A stretch of 64,000 nucleotides of DNA from Staphylospora marina (GTDB lineage: Bacteria; Bacillota; Bacilli; Thermoactinomycetales; Thermoactinomycetaceae), in contig NZ_CP034118.1 in assembly GCF_003856495.1 (NCBI RefSeq), positions 1,746,182 to 1,810,181 on the forward strand, written 5' to 3'. The position numbers were made by a program, and so were the translations under genes. How positions within the stretch are numbered: the stretch's first letter is position 1; the number at the start of each line of letters is the position of its first letter. Of the stretch, positions 57,828 through 64,000 are shown piece after piece. The notes under the pieces were generated by a model. It made no database searches and was not told the DNA's origin. It was given only the letters and a program-made list of their open reading frames with translations.

Positions 57828-58025
57828 TCATTGAGTTGAAACGTCGCCCTGAGCTTGAGCGATGAGGCGTTTGGTGATTTCTCCGCCGACGGATCCGTTG
57901 GCACGGGCAGTCGTGTCACTTCCCAGCGTGACACCGAATTCAGCGGCGATTTCTTCTTTGAAGCGATTCAACACTTCGGAACATCCCGGAACAAGAAGAC
58001 GATTGCGGTTGGAACGACGCGCCAT
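57828..58025 (-). CDS. Alpha/beta-type small acid-soluble spore protein
   Basis: A 65-residue DNA-binding spore protein that protects DNA from heat and UV damage. The family core is [11 protein letters not shown] with the GPR protease site, then [22 protein letters not shown] precedes the ATG at 58025. A sigma-G-like -10 lies upstream. Confidence 0.95.
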   Translation of the reverse strand: MARRSNRNRLLVPGCSEVLNRFKEEIAAEFGVTLGSDTTARANGSVGGEITKRLIAQAQGDVSTQ

Positions 58026-58049
58026 CAGTGATTCACCTCCCCTTGAGGT

Positions 58050-58056
58050 TAGTATG
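58050..58056 (-). promoter_or_regulatory. Sigma-G-like -10 element of the SASP gene
   Basis: The minus strand reads CATACTA, identical to the sigma-G -10 core. The -35 is not clear. Confidence 0.5.
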
Positions 58057-58116
58057 AAATCTTCGCGGTTCTTTAAAAGGCCAACATGTTTCCTTGCATG
58101 GAGGAACAAGGAAAAC

Positions 58117-58140
58117 AAAAAACCCGGATTTCTCCGGGTG
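58117..58140 (-). terminator. Terminator of the nfeD-floA operon
   Basis: ACCCGG-AGAAAT-CCGGGT followed by six T residues on the minus strand. It lies 52 bases after the 71-residue frame. Confidence 0.85.
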
Positions 58141-58191
58141 AAGGGTGCATGCCGCGCGGCGGCATGCACGCAATATCCGTTTCGGTCGGAT

Positions 58192-58407
58192 CTACCAGCG
58201 ATCCGTACGGAACGGTCTCCATGGTTTCAGGGCACGGGGAGGCCCAAGGATTTCCCGCATCAGGATGCCTTGGGCCAGCCAGCCGGGATGGCCAGGATCG
58301 GGAAGGACCTCCCGCTTGCGTTGAAGACGGGTTTCATCCGATCGCATCGGCACGCTCCAAGTCGCCTCTCTGCGAAACATGCGTTCCGCTTCACCGATGC
58401 GCGTCAT
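58192..58407 (-). CDS. Small hypothetical protein following floA
   Basis: A 71-residue basic, arginine-rich protein ([17 protein letters not shown]...). Its ATG overlaps the floA stop codon (ATGA), so translation would be coupled, and the operon terminator follows it. These two facts favour a real gene. I do not recognise a family. Confidence 0.6.
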   Translation of the reverse strand: MTRIGEAERMFRREATWSVPMRSDETRLQRKREVLPDPGHPGWLAQGILMREILGPPRALKPWRPFRTDRW

Positions 58408-59402
58408 TGATTTTCACCTTCATGGTCCGACTTCGCCTCGTCCCGTCCGCCGAGCGAACGACGCATTCTGGTGTCCGCTTCAATGTTTTGCAGCTGATAA
58501 TAATCCATCACGCCCAGTTTTCCGCTCCGCAACGCATCCGCAAGCGCTTGCGGAACCATGGCTTCGGCCTCGATCACTTTGGCGCGCATTTCCTGCACGC
58601 GGGCCTTCATTTCCTGCTCCAGTGCCACGGCCATGGCCCGACGCTCTTCCGCCTTGGCCTGGGCGATCTTCTTGTCGGCCTCTGCCTGATCGATCTGCAG
58701 CCTTGCTCCGATGTTGTCGCCGATGTCCACATCGGCGATGTCGATGGAGAGAATTTCAAAAGCCGTCCCCGCATCCAATCCCTTGGCGAGAACCGTGTTA
58801 GAAATCATGTCGGGATTTTCAAGCACTTCTTTGTGGGAGCTCGCCGATCCGTTGGTGGTGACGATTCCCTCACCGACACGGGCGATGATCGTCTCTTCGC
58901 CGGCTCCCCCCACCAGCCGGTCGATGTTGGCCCGCACCGTCACGCGCGCCTTGACCTTGACCTCAATGCCGTCTTTGGCCACGGCGGAAACAACGGGCGT
59001 TTCAATGACTTTGGGATTGACGCTCATCTGCACGGCTTCCAGAACGTCACGTCCGGCCAAGTCAATGGCCGCGGCCCGTTCGAACACGAGATCGATGTTG
59101 GCCCGTTGGGCGGCGATCAGCGCGTCCACGACCCGGTCCACGTTTCCTCCCGCCAAATAGTGCGTCTCCAGTCGGACGATGTCCACATCCAGTCCGGCTT
59201 TTCTCGCTTTGATGAGCGGATTGACGATTCTTGCCGGCACGATTCGGCGCAGGCGCATCCCGATGAGGGTGGTCAGCCCGACGTAGACGCCGGACGCCAT
59301 GGCGCTGATCCACAACATCACCGGAACGAAGCTGAACAGGATCGACAAACCGATGATCACCAGGATCGCGATGAAAACAAAGCTGAGCATTCCTACTTCC
59401 AT
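58404..59402 (-). CDS. floA: Flotillin-like protein FloA
   Basis: Membrane scaffold of functional membrane microdomains (YqfA/FloA, SPFH-like), 332 residues. The N-terminal hydrophobic hairpin is at residues 5-50, followed by the SPFH domain and a coiled-coil helix ([20 protein letters not shown]). GGGAGGGG precedes the ATG. It is 36 bases after nfeD, as in many Bacilli. Confidence 0.94.
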   Translation of the reverse strand: MEVGMLSFVFIAILVIIGLSILFSFVPVMLWISAMASGVYVGLTTLIGMRLRRIVPARIVNPLIKARKAGLDVDIVRLETHYLAGGNVDRVVDALIAAQRANIDLVFERAAAIDLAGRDVLEAVQMSVNPKVIETPVVSAVAKDGIEVKVKARVTVRANIDRLVGGAGEETIIARVGEGIVTTNGSASSHKEVLENPDMISNTVLAKGLDAGTAFEILSIDIADVDIGDNIGARLQIDQAEADKKIAQAKAEERRAMAVALEQEMKARVQEMRAKVIEAEAMVPQALADALRSGKLGVMDYYQLQNIEADTRMRRSLGGRDEAKSDHEGENQ

Positions 59403-59438
59403 CCGTTCCCCTCCCGAGTGACAGGATCATGAAAAATC

Positions 59439-60104
59439 TTACCGCGTATCATTTTCCCCATTTTCAACCGGTCTAACCACCACCCGGTGGCCTTCGACAT
59501 GAATCACCCGCACGCGGGTGCCTGCGGGGATGGCTCCGCCTTCGCTTACCACGTCTTCGCGATTTCCGTCAATTTCGGCAAAACCGGATGGCCGGAGCAC
59601 CGTCAGCGTCGTCCCCGTCTTTCCGAGCAAATGCCTCCGGTCACGGTTGGACCGATACCCTTGTTCGTCACTCTGCCGATCGGTCAAGATCAGGCGGTTC
59701 CAACTCCATTTCCACCCGAACACCTTGACGAACATCCATACCAGCAGTGCGGTGGCGACAATGGCAATGCCGAGGGAAGCCAACCCCGTCTTGACGTCGG
59801 GCGCCGCAAACACGATCCCTGACGTGAGCAAGAGGAACCCCGCCACTCCCAGGATTCCGAATGTCGGAAGGAACAGTTCGAGGATGAGCAACAGCAAACC
59901 GGCCGCAAACAGAACGGGCGGACTGAAGTCCATGTCCCCCGCCATCCAACGTCCGGCAAAAAACAGGACGAATGCTCCGATCCCCACGGCCCCGGGGGCT
60001 CCGAATCCGGGAGACATCATTTCCAGAATGAGTCCCGTGAGACCGATGGTGAGAAGCAGGACGGCAACCGCCGGAAGCGACAAAAAATCGGCAAGTACCG
60101 CCAT
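59439..60104 (-). CDS. NfeD-like membrane protein
   Basis: NfeD (YqeZ-like) partner of flotillin, 221 residues: four membrane helices (5-130) and a C-terminal OB fold (LLGKTGTTLTVLRPSGFAEIDG). The family's N-terminal ClpP-like serine protease domain, about 200 residues long in YqeZ, is absent, so this is the short NfeD1b-type form. AAGGAG precedes the ATG. Confidence 0.9.
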   Translation of the reverse strand: MAVLADFLSLPAVAVLLLTIGLTGLILEMMSPGFGAPGAVGIGAFVLFFAGRWMAGDMDFSPPVLFAAGLLLLILELFLPTFGILGVAGFLLLTSGIVFAAPDVKTGLASLGIAIVATALLVWMFVKVFGWKWSWNRLILTDRQSDEQGYRSNRDRRHLLGKTGTTLTVLRPSGFAEIDGNREDVVSEGGAIPAGTRVRVIHVEGHRVVVRPVENGENDTR

Positions 60105-60131
60105 GGCAGGTCACTCCTTTGGCCAGATATG

Positions 60132-60214
60132 AAAAAAGCGTGACGGCAAGCGCTGTGAATCAGGTGACAACGGAACCCCTGTCATCAAATGCGTCCACAA
60201 CACTTCCGTCACGC
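60132..60214 (-). terminator. Branched terminator-like structure between yqeY and nfeD
   Basis: On the minus strand GCGTGACGG (60206-60214) pairs with CCGTCACGC (60138-60146) and is followed by six T residues. The 60-base loop holds an inner hairpin of TGACA and TGTCA around GGGGTTCC. It may terminate the yqeY transcript or be a small RNA element. Confidence 0.6.
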
Positions 60215-60221
60215 ATCCGTA

Positions 60222-60665
60222 TCAGCTGAGCGCCTCTGTGACGAGACGGTTGACCAGTCTGCCGTCCGCCCGCCCCTTGACCTTGGGCATGAGGACGCCC
60301 ATCACTTTCCCCATATCCGCCTTGGTGGAGGCTCCGGTTTCCCGGATCACTTCCTCGACAAGGGCGCGGAGCTCTTCTTCGGAGAGCTGTTCCGGCAAAT
60401 ATGCCTTCAGCACCTCGACCTCCGCTTTTTCCTTGTCGGCCAGATCCTGGCGACCGTGCTTTTCATACTCGGCAACGGAATCGTTCCGCTTTTTCACTTC
60501 GCTCAGAATCACTTCTTCCACTTCGGCATCCGTCAAAGCGCGGCGCTTGTCGATTTCCTTGTTTTTGATCGCGGACCGAAGCATCCGGATGGTGGACAGC
60601 TTGACATTGTCCTTCTCCTTCATGGCCTGCTTCATGTCCTGGTTCAGGCGATCCAGCAGACTCAA
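60222..60665 (-). CDS. yqeY: GatB/YqeY domain protein
   Basis: A 147-residue helical protein (MSLLDRLNQDMKQAMKEKDNVKLSTIR..., shown in part) of the YqeY family, related to the GatB tRNA-binding tail; the function is unsettled. The TTG start follows GAGGTG. It is 21 bases after rpsU, the standard rpsU-yqeY order. Confidence 0.93.
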   Translation of the reverse strand: MSLLDRLNQDMKQAMKEKDNVKLSTIRMLRSAIKNKEIDKRRALTDAEVEEVILSEVKKRNDSVAEYEKHGRQDLADKEKAEVEVLKAYLPEQLSEEELRALVEEVIRETGASTKADMGKVMGVLMPKVKGRADGRLVNRLVTEALS

Positions 60666-60686
60666 ATCACATCACACCTCTTTGTG

Positions 60687-60863
60687 TCACTTTCGTTTCT
60701 TGCGCGCGGCAGCCGCCGTTTTTTTCTTGCGGCGAACACTGGGTTTTTCATAGCGCTCCCGCTTTCTCACCTCGGCGAGCACCCCATCCTTGGCGCAGGA
60801 GCGTTTGAAACGACGCAGCGCACTGTCGAGAGATTCGTTTTTTCTCACGCGGATCTCGATCAT
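60687..60863 (-). CDS. rpsU: 30S ribosomal protein S21
   Basis: Basic 58-residue ribosomal protein; the [13 protein letters not shown] tail is typical. The ATG at 60863 follows GGGAGGGAGGG; a longer frame to 60971 lacks homology. The promoter TTGACA...TATAAT (61032-61061) leaves a leader of about 165 bases. Confidence 0.95.
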   Translation of the reverse strand: MIEIRVRKNESLDSALRRFKRSCAKDGVLAEVRKRERYEKPSVRRKKKTAAAARKKRK

Positions 60864-61031
60864 CTCTTTTCCCTCCCTCCCCGGGTTCCGGACCGACAGC
60901 CACTGGAGGAACCCGTATGGTTCACGCAAGCAGCGGCCCAATCTCCGGCGGAGGGAGCAAGGACCCACCAAACCTGCATGCCCAGTTGAACACCTACCCG
61001 CTCACGGTGGGTTCACAAAAAGTCAACTTTT

Positions 61032-61061
61032 ATTATAGCGCAGTCGAACATCGGGTGTCAA
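61032..61061 (-). promoter_or_regulatory. Promoter of rpsU-yqeY
   Basis: TTGACA (61056-61061) and TATAAT (61032-61037) on the minus strand, 18 bases apart, near-perfect consensus. It lies just after the HIT gene stop. Confidence 0.8.
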
Positions 61062-61066
61062 AAGGC

Positions 61067-61405
61067 TCAACCCGGAGGCCATGTCAGCGTGCGACCGCCC
61101 AGCAGGTGGAAATGAATGTGGAACACGGTCTGGCCGCCGTCCTGTCCCATGTTGTTCACCACGCGGAATCCTTTTTCGTCCAGATTCAGTTCGCGGGCGA
61201 CGTTCCGGATCCCCGTGACGATCTTGCCCGCCAATCCTTCATCTTCCAGTTCCATGATCGAGCGAACATGCACCTTGGGAATCACCAGGACATGTACCGG
61301 AGCCTGGGGGGCAATGTCGTGAAACGCCAGGACATGTTCGTCTTCGTATACCTTGCGCGCGGGGATCTTTCCTTCGACAATCCGGCAGAAAATGCAATCG
61401 TCCAT
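61067..61405 (-). CDS. hit: HIT-family nucleotide-binding protein
   Basis: HINT-like purine nucleoside phosphoramidase family, 112 residues. The N-terminal CIFCRIVEGKIP has the zinc-type Cys pair, and the catalytic HIHFHLLGG triad is near residue 100. The ATG at 61405 follows AAGGAGG. Confidence 0.93.
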   Translation of the reverse strand: MDDCIFCRIVEGKIPARKVYEDEHVLAFHDIAPQAPVHVLVIPKVHVRSIMELEDEGLAGKIVTGIRNVARELNLDEKGFRVVNNMGQDGGQTVFHIHFHLLGGRTLTWPPG

Positions 61406-61509
61406 TCGGTCCGCCTCCTTCATTCTTGTGGCATCAGACACATTCACCGCCATCCGGTGTCTTGCATAGGGTAAACCAGGGACAGCAGCGGAGAAAGGGG
61501 GAAATTTCA

Positions 61510-61872
61510 TTGAAATCCAGGTCATCCTGCCATGACAATCATCTGATTCAGGCGATTCGCGGACTGATCAAAGAAGAGTTGCGCCTGTTGTTGTCGGCGA
61601 AGTCCCGGCAAGAACGGGACCGGGAACCCGCCGCCGAGGTTGCCCGAAGCACGGCCGGGGATACCGAAACGCTGCAACCTCCGAGGTTGGCGGAAGGTTT
61701 CGCCGACGGTCCCTGGGCGGTGTTCGGAACCCCCAAGCCCGACCCGAACAAAACCGGAAAACAACCGGATCCTCCAAGGGCGCTCCCCGGTTGGTCGGAA
61801 CCCTACCGTCCGGATTTCACCGGTTTTGATTCTCCGCCGTTGATCAACCGTCACCCGGAAAAGAACGGTTGA
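61510..61872 (+). CDS. Hypothetical protein
   Basis: A 120-residue protein from a TTG after AAAGGGGG. Residues 9-35 form a helix (HLIQAIRGLIKEELRLLLSAK, shown in part) and the rest is proline-rich (PPRALPGWSEPYRPDF). No membrane segment or known family is seen. A CATA...TA element about 40 bases upstream resembles a sporulation (sigma-E/K) -10. The divergent position from the HIT gene and its terminator support it as real. Confidence 0.6.
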   Translation: MKSRSSCHDNHLIQAIRGLIKEELRLLLSAKSRQERDREPAAEVARSTAGDTETLQPPRLAEGFADGPWAVFGTPKPDPNKTGKQPDPPRALPGWSEPYRPDFTGFDSPPLINRHPEKNG

Positions 61873-61939
61873 TTCAACCCGATTTTACACCACGGCATGT
61901 CCGCGCAACAACCGCGCCCGATTCTCCCGTCCACGTGAT

Positions 61940-61992
61940 AAAAAAAATCTGCCCCCCGAAGATAGCGGAACGGGGTGTGCAGATTTTTGTTT
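61940..61992. terminator. Bidirectional terminator between the 120-aa gene and the globins
   Basis: A long stem AAAATCTGC...GCAGATTTT with inner CCCCG/CGGGG pairs, A run left and T run right, between convergent genes. Confidence 0.85.
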
Positions 61993-62006
61993 TCCCGGAT
62001 GACGGC

Positions 62007-62378
62007 TCAGTCGGCCACGACTTCCGGTTTGAGCGAAGCGACTTTTTCGATGATGGCGTTTATGTATTCTTCCTGAACATCGAACGACTTCAGGGTGTCC
62101 ACGAGGTGACCGGCGACACTCGCAAACTGAGCTTCCGTAATGTTCAGGTGAGCGTGTGCTTCTCTCATGCCTTTGCCCTTGTATTCATTCGGACCGCCGA
62201 GGGCAAACACCAAAAATGCGGTCATGTGTCTTTTTTGCCGAACCATGTCCGTGTTGACGAAAAGACCTTTCAGCGTATCATCGGCGAGTACCCGTTGGTA
62301 AAACGCTTCCACCAACGCTTCGATGGTTTCCTTTTTTCCTCCGAGTCGCCCGAACAACGATTGTTGATGCGTGTTCAC
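62007..62378 (-). CDS. Truncated haemoglobin (group I), second of pair
   Basis: Haem-binding 2/2 globin, 123 residues. Proximal His75 lies in MREAHAHLNI, B10 Tyr27 in FYQRV, and the GG motifs (FGRLGG, GGPNEYKGKG) are of group I. GTG start after GGGAGGG. It is 21 bases after another globin. Confidence 0.88.
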   Translation of the reverse strand: MNTHQQSLFGRLGGKKETIEALVEAFYQRVLADDTLKGLFVNTDMVRQKRHMTAFLVFALGGPNEYKGKGMREAHAHLNITEAQFASVAGHLVDTLKSFDVQEEYINAIIEKVASLKPEVVAD

Positions 62379-62399
62379 GATGAAGTCCCTCCCGAAGTT

Positions 62400-62777
62400 T
62401 CATTGACCCATGATGAACGGCTTGAGGGTTCGGACGAAAGCCAATATTTTGGCACGTTCTTCAATGCCGACGTTGAACTTTTTCAACGCTCCGTTGAGGT
62501 GGTCGAGAATGATCTCATACTCCTCCGACGTGATGCCCAAACCCTTGTGTGCTTCTCTCAGCGTTTTTCCCTCGAATTTGACGGGACTGCCGAGCATGAA
62601 GCTCATGAAGATGGTTTGGTGGCTTCGGAGGATGTTCATGTCCACGCCGTCAAAAATTCCGCTGACCCTGGAATCGTTCAATACCCGGTCGTAAAATTCG
62701 TTCACGACGGCACGGACGGCTTCCTCTCCCCCCAATTTTTCGAACAGATTGTCATCCAGTTCGTAGGGATACTGCAA
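62400..62777 (-). CDS. Truncated haemoglobin (group I), first of pair
   Basis: A 125-residue globin. Proximal His77 is in LREAHKGLGI, B10 Tyr29 in FYDRV, and the F-helix surroundings match group I. The probable TTG start follows GGGGTGTGA. Around the upstream TATAGT box (about 62854) AGTAAA occurs twice in close tandem, a possible regulator site. NO or O2 handling is the family role. Confidence 0.88.
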   Translation of the reverse strand: MQYPYELDDNLFEKLGGEEAVRAVVNEFYDRVLNDSRVSGIFDGVDMNILRSHQTIFMSFMLGSPVKFEGKTLREAHKGLGITSEEYEIILDHLNGALKKFNVGIEERAKILAFVRTLKPFIMGQ

Positions 62778-62976
62778 TGATCACACCCCATTCCCACGCA
62801 CGAGACAAAAGGCAACTCTGCGAATAACCCATTGGTCTCTAAAGTTATTTACTAGTTTACTATAAAACAAATCATGTTTGTATAGCCACCCGGATAAAAA
62901 ACGCATTTGCCTCGCAAAAGGTTGCAAGAATCACCCCCCCTTTTTGTCCATATACATGGGACAAGGAGGGAACTTC

Positions 62977-63915
62977 ATGTTCAGGGAGATCATCGTCCCG
63001 TTTGCGTTGGGATTGGTCGTGTTTCTGTTCGGTTTGAATCACATGCGAACGGGGCTGGAAGAACTGGCCGAAGACCGGTTGAGAAACGTGTTGATCCGCT
63101 TCACGCGCACGCCGGTGAGAGGATTTTTCACCGGCATCGTCACCACGGCCCTTCTGCAAAGTTCCACCGCCGTCACGGTGCTGACCATCGGATTTGTGAG
63201 TGCCGGGATGATGACGTTTGCCCAGTCCGTGGGGATCATCCTCGGAACCAACATCGGCACCACGGTGACGACGCAGATATTGGCATTGAAAGTGGAGGAT
63301 CTTGCCGTTCCGTTGACCGTTTCGGGAGCCGTTCTGTGGGCCGTCCCGTCGATGACCTGGTCCCGGATCGGCCAAAGTTTGACCGGTTTCGGTTTGATCT
63401 TCCTCGGCATCGAGTGGATGCAGCGGGTGGCGGAACCGATCAAAGAACAGGGATGGCTGGACGTGCTGGCGGAAGCGGGCGGCAGCCCGGTGGTGGCCGG
63501 ATTGGCGGCGGGAACGATTCTGACCGCGTTGATTCATTCCAGCAGTGCAACCATCGCCATGACGATGGGCTTTTATTCGTCCGGTGCCATCGATCTGCCC
63601 ATGGCCATTGCGGTGGTTCTGGGAAGCAACGTGGGAACCTGCATGACGGCCGTGCTTGCGACCGTGGGGGCCAGCCGGGAATCCAAACAGGTGGCAACGG
63701 CTCATCTCGTCCTGAATCTGGCCGGCATGTTGGCTTTTTTGCCGCTGATTCCGTGGCTGACCGATCTGGCGCCGTGGTTGTCGGAAGATCCCGCGGTGCA
63801 AATCGCCCATATCCAGACACTGTTCAACGTGATTTGTTCCGTGCTGGTGCTTCCGTTCTGCGAGCCGTTCGCCCGAAGCATTGTCCGGCTCACTCCGGGA
63901 AAATCGGCATGGTAA
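62977..63915 (+). CDS. Na/Pi cotransporter family protein
   Basis: Membrane transporter of the NptA/PNaS family, 312 residues with about eight helices. The two inverted family repeats are LLQSSTAVTVLTIGF and LIHSSSATIAMTMGF, each with the QSS/HSS signature. GTNIGTT and GSNVGT follow. The ATG at 62977 has AGGAGGG upstream. No PhoU domain is present. Confidence 0.9.
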   Translation: MFREIIVPFALGLVVFLFGLNHMRTGLEELAEDRLRNVLIRFTRTPVRGFFTGIVTTALLQSSTAVTVLTIGFVSAGMMTFAQSVGIILGTNIGTTVTTQILALKVEDLAVPLTVSGAVLWAVPSMTWSRIGQSLTGFGLIFLGIEWMQRVAEPIKEQGWLDVLAEAGGSPVVAGLAAGTILTALIHSSSATIAMTMGFYSSGAIDLPMAIAVVLGSNVGTCMTAVLATVGASRESKQVATAHLVLNLAGMLAFLPLIPWLTDLAPWLSEDPAVQIAHIQTLFNVICSVLVLPFCEPFARSIVRLTPGKSAW

Positions 63916-63947
63916 AAAAAGAGCCGTCTGCCAATCTGACAGACGGC
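63914..63947 (-). terminator. Terminator for a convergent gene beyond the window
   Basis: GCCGTCTG-TCAGATTGG-CAGACGGC followed by T residues on the minus strand. No minus-strand gene precedes it in the window, so it belongs to one past 64000. Bases 63948-64000 show nothing else. Confidence 0.8.
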
Positions 63948-64000
63948 CGAATGCCTTTCACAATCTTCCGTTCGTGATGTCCCGCCAACCGGGCTCAGTA

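Overview
This window looks like the chromosome of a spore-forming, moderately GC-rich member of the Bacillales. The evidence is the strong AGGAGG-type ribosome binding sites, frequent GTG/TTG starts, an alpha/beta-type spore DNA-binding protein, a YhcN-like spore lipoprotein, a GpsB/DivIVA protein, LacI/CcpA-type operators, a T-box leader, and the Bacillus-type block floA / yqfC-yqfD-phoH-yqfF-ybeY-dgkA-cdd-era-yqzL-recO-glyQS-ccpN-ppsR-dnaG-sigA-trmK-yqfO. GC content and codon habit suggest a Thermoactinomycetaceae-like genus, but that is an inference. I see no prophage, insertion sequence, CRISPR array or integrated plasmid.

Left part (1-16 kb). A maltodextrin cluster on the minus strand (malE, malF, malG, then a neopullulanase-type hydrolase cut by the window edge) is preceded by a promoter flanked by three LacI-type operator boxes. 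Next come a 42-residue membrane peptide, a two-gene actin-like ATPase/ribbon-helix-helix cassette, msrA, a beta-carbonic anhydrase, a small membrane protein, an O-methyltransferase, tRNA-Gly, an orphan peptide-binding lipoprotein, an S13 peptidase without a visible signal peptide, gpsB, a spore lipoprotein, a YugP-type membrane protease and a CPA2 antiporter.

Middle part (16-38 kb). Two SEDS-family genes are divergently transcribed. They are followed by a GNAT / [2Fe-2S] protein / DedA group, a cysteine hydrolase and an M42 aminopeptidase separated by a four-copy tandem repeat of about 87 bp, a secreted TIM-barrel-like protein, the RNase P RNA gene (type A-like signature), a TetR regulator, yqfO and trmK, an M1-family lipoprotein, 4-hydroxyphenylpyruvate dioxygenase, an acyl-CoA dehydrogenase/acyl-CoA ligase pair under a cre-like site, and the dnaG-sigA operon.

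Right part (38-64 kb). A ccpN-ppsR-ppdK operon couples a gluconeogenic repressor, the PPDK regulatory kinase/phosphotransferase and pyruvate phosphate dikinase. After it come an AP-endonuclease-type TIM barrel, an Imm26-like protein, murG, and glyQS with its T-box leader. The long recO-to-yqfC block, a SASP gene, nfeD-floA with a small third gene, yqeY, rpsU, a HIT protein, two tandem truncated haemoglobins and a Na/Pi-type transporter complete the window. Most of it is housekeeping. The unusual parts are the actin/RHH cassette, the tandem repeats, the type A-like RNase P RNA, the cysteine-deficient ferredoxin-like protein, the ccpN start anomaly and a branched terminator between yqeY and nfeD.
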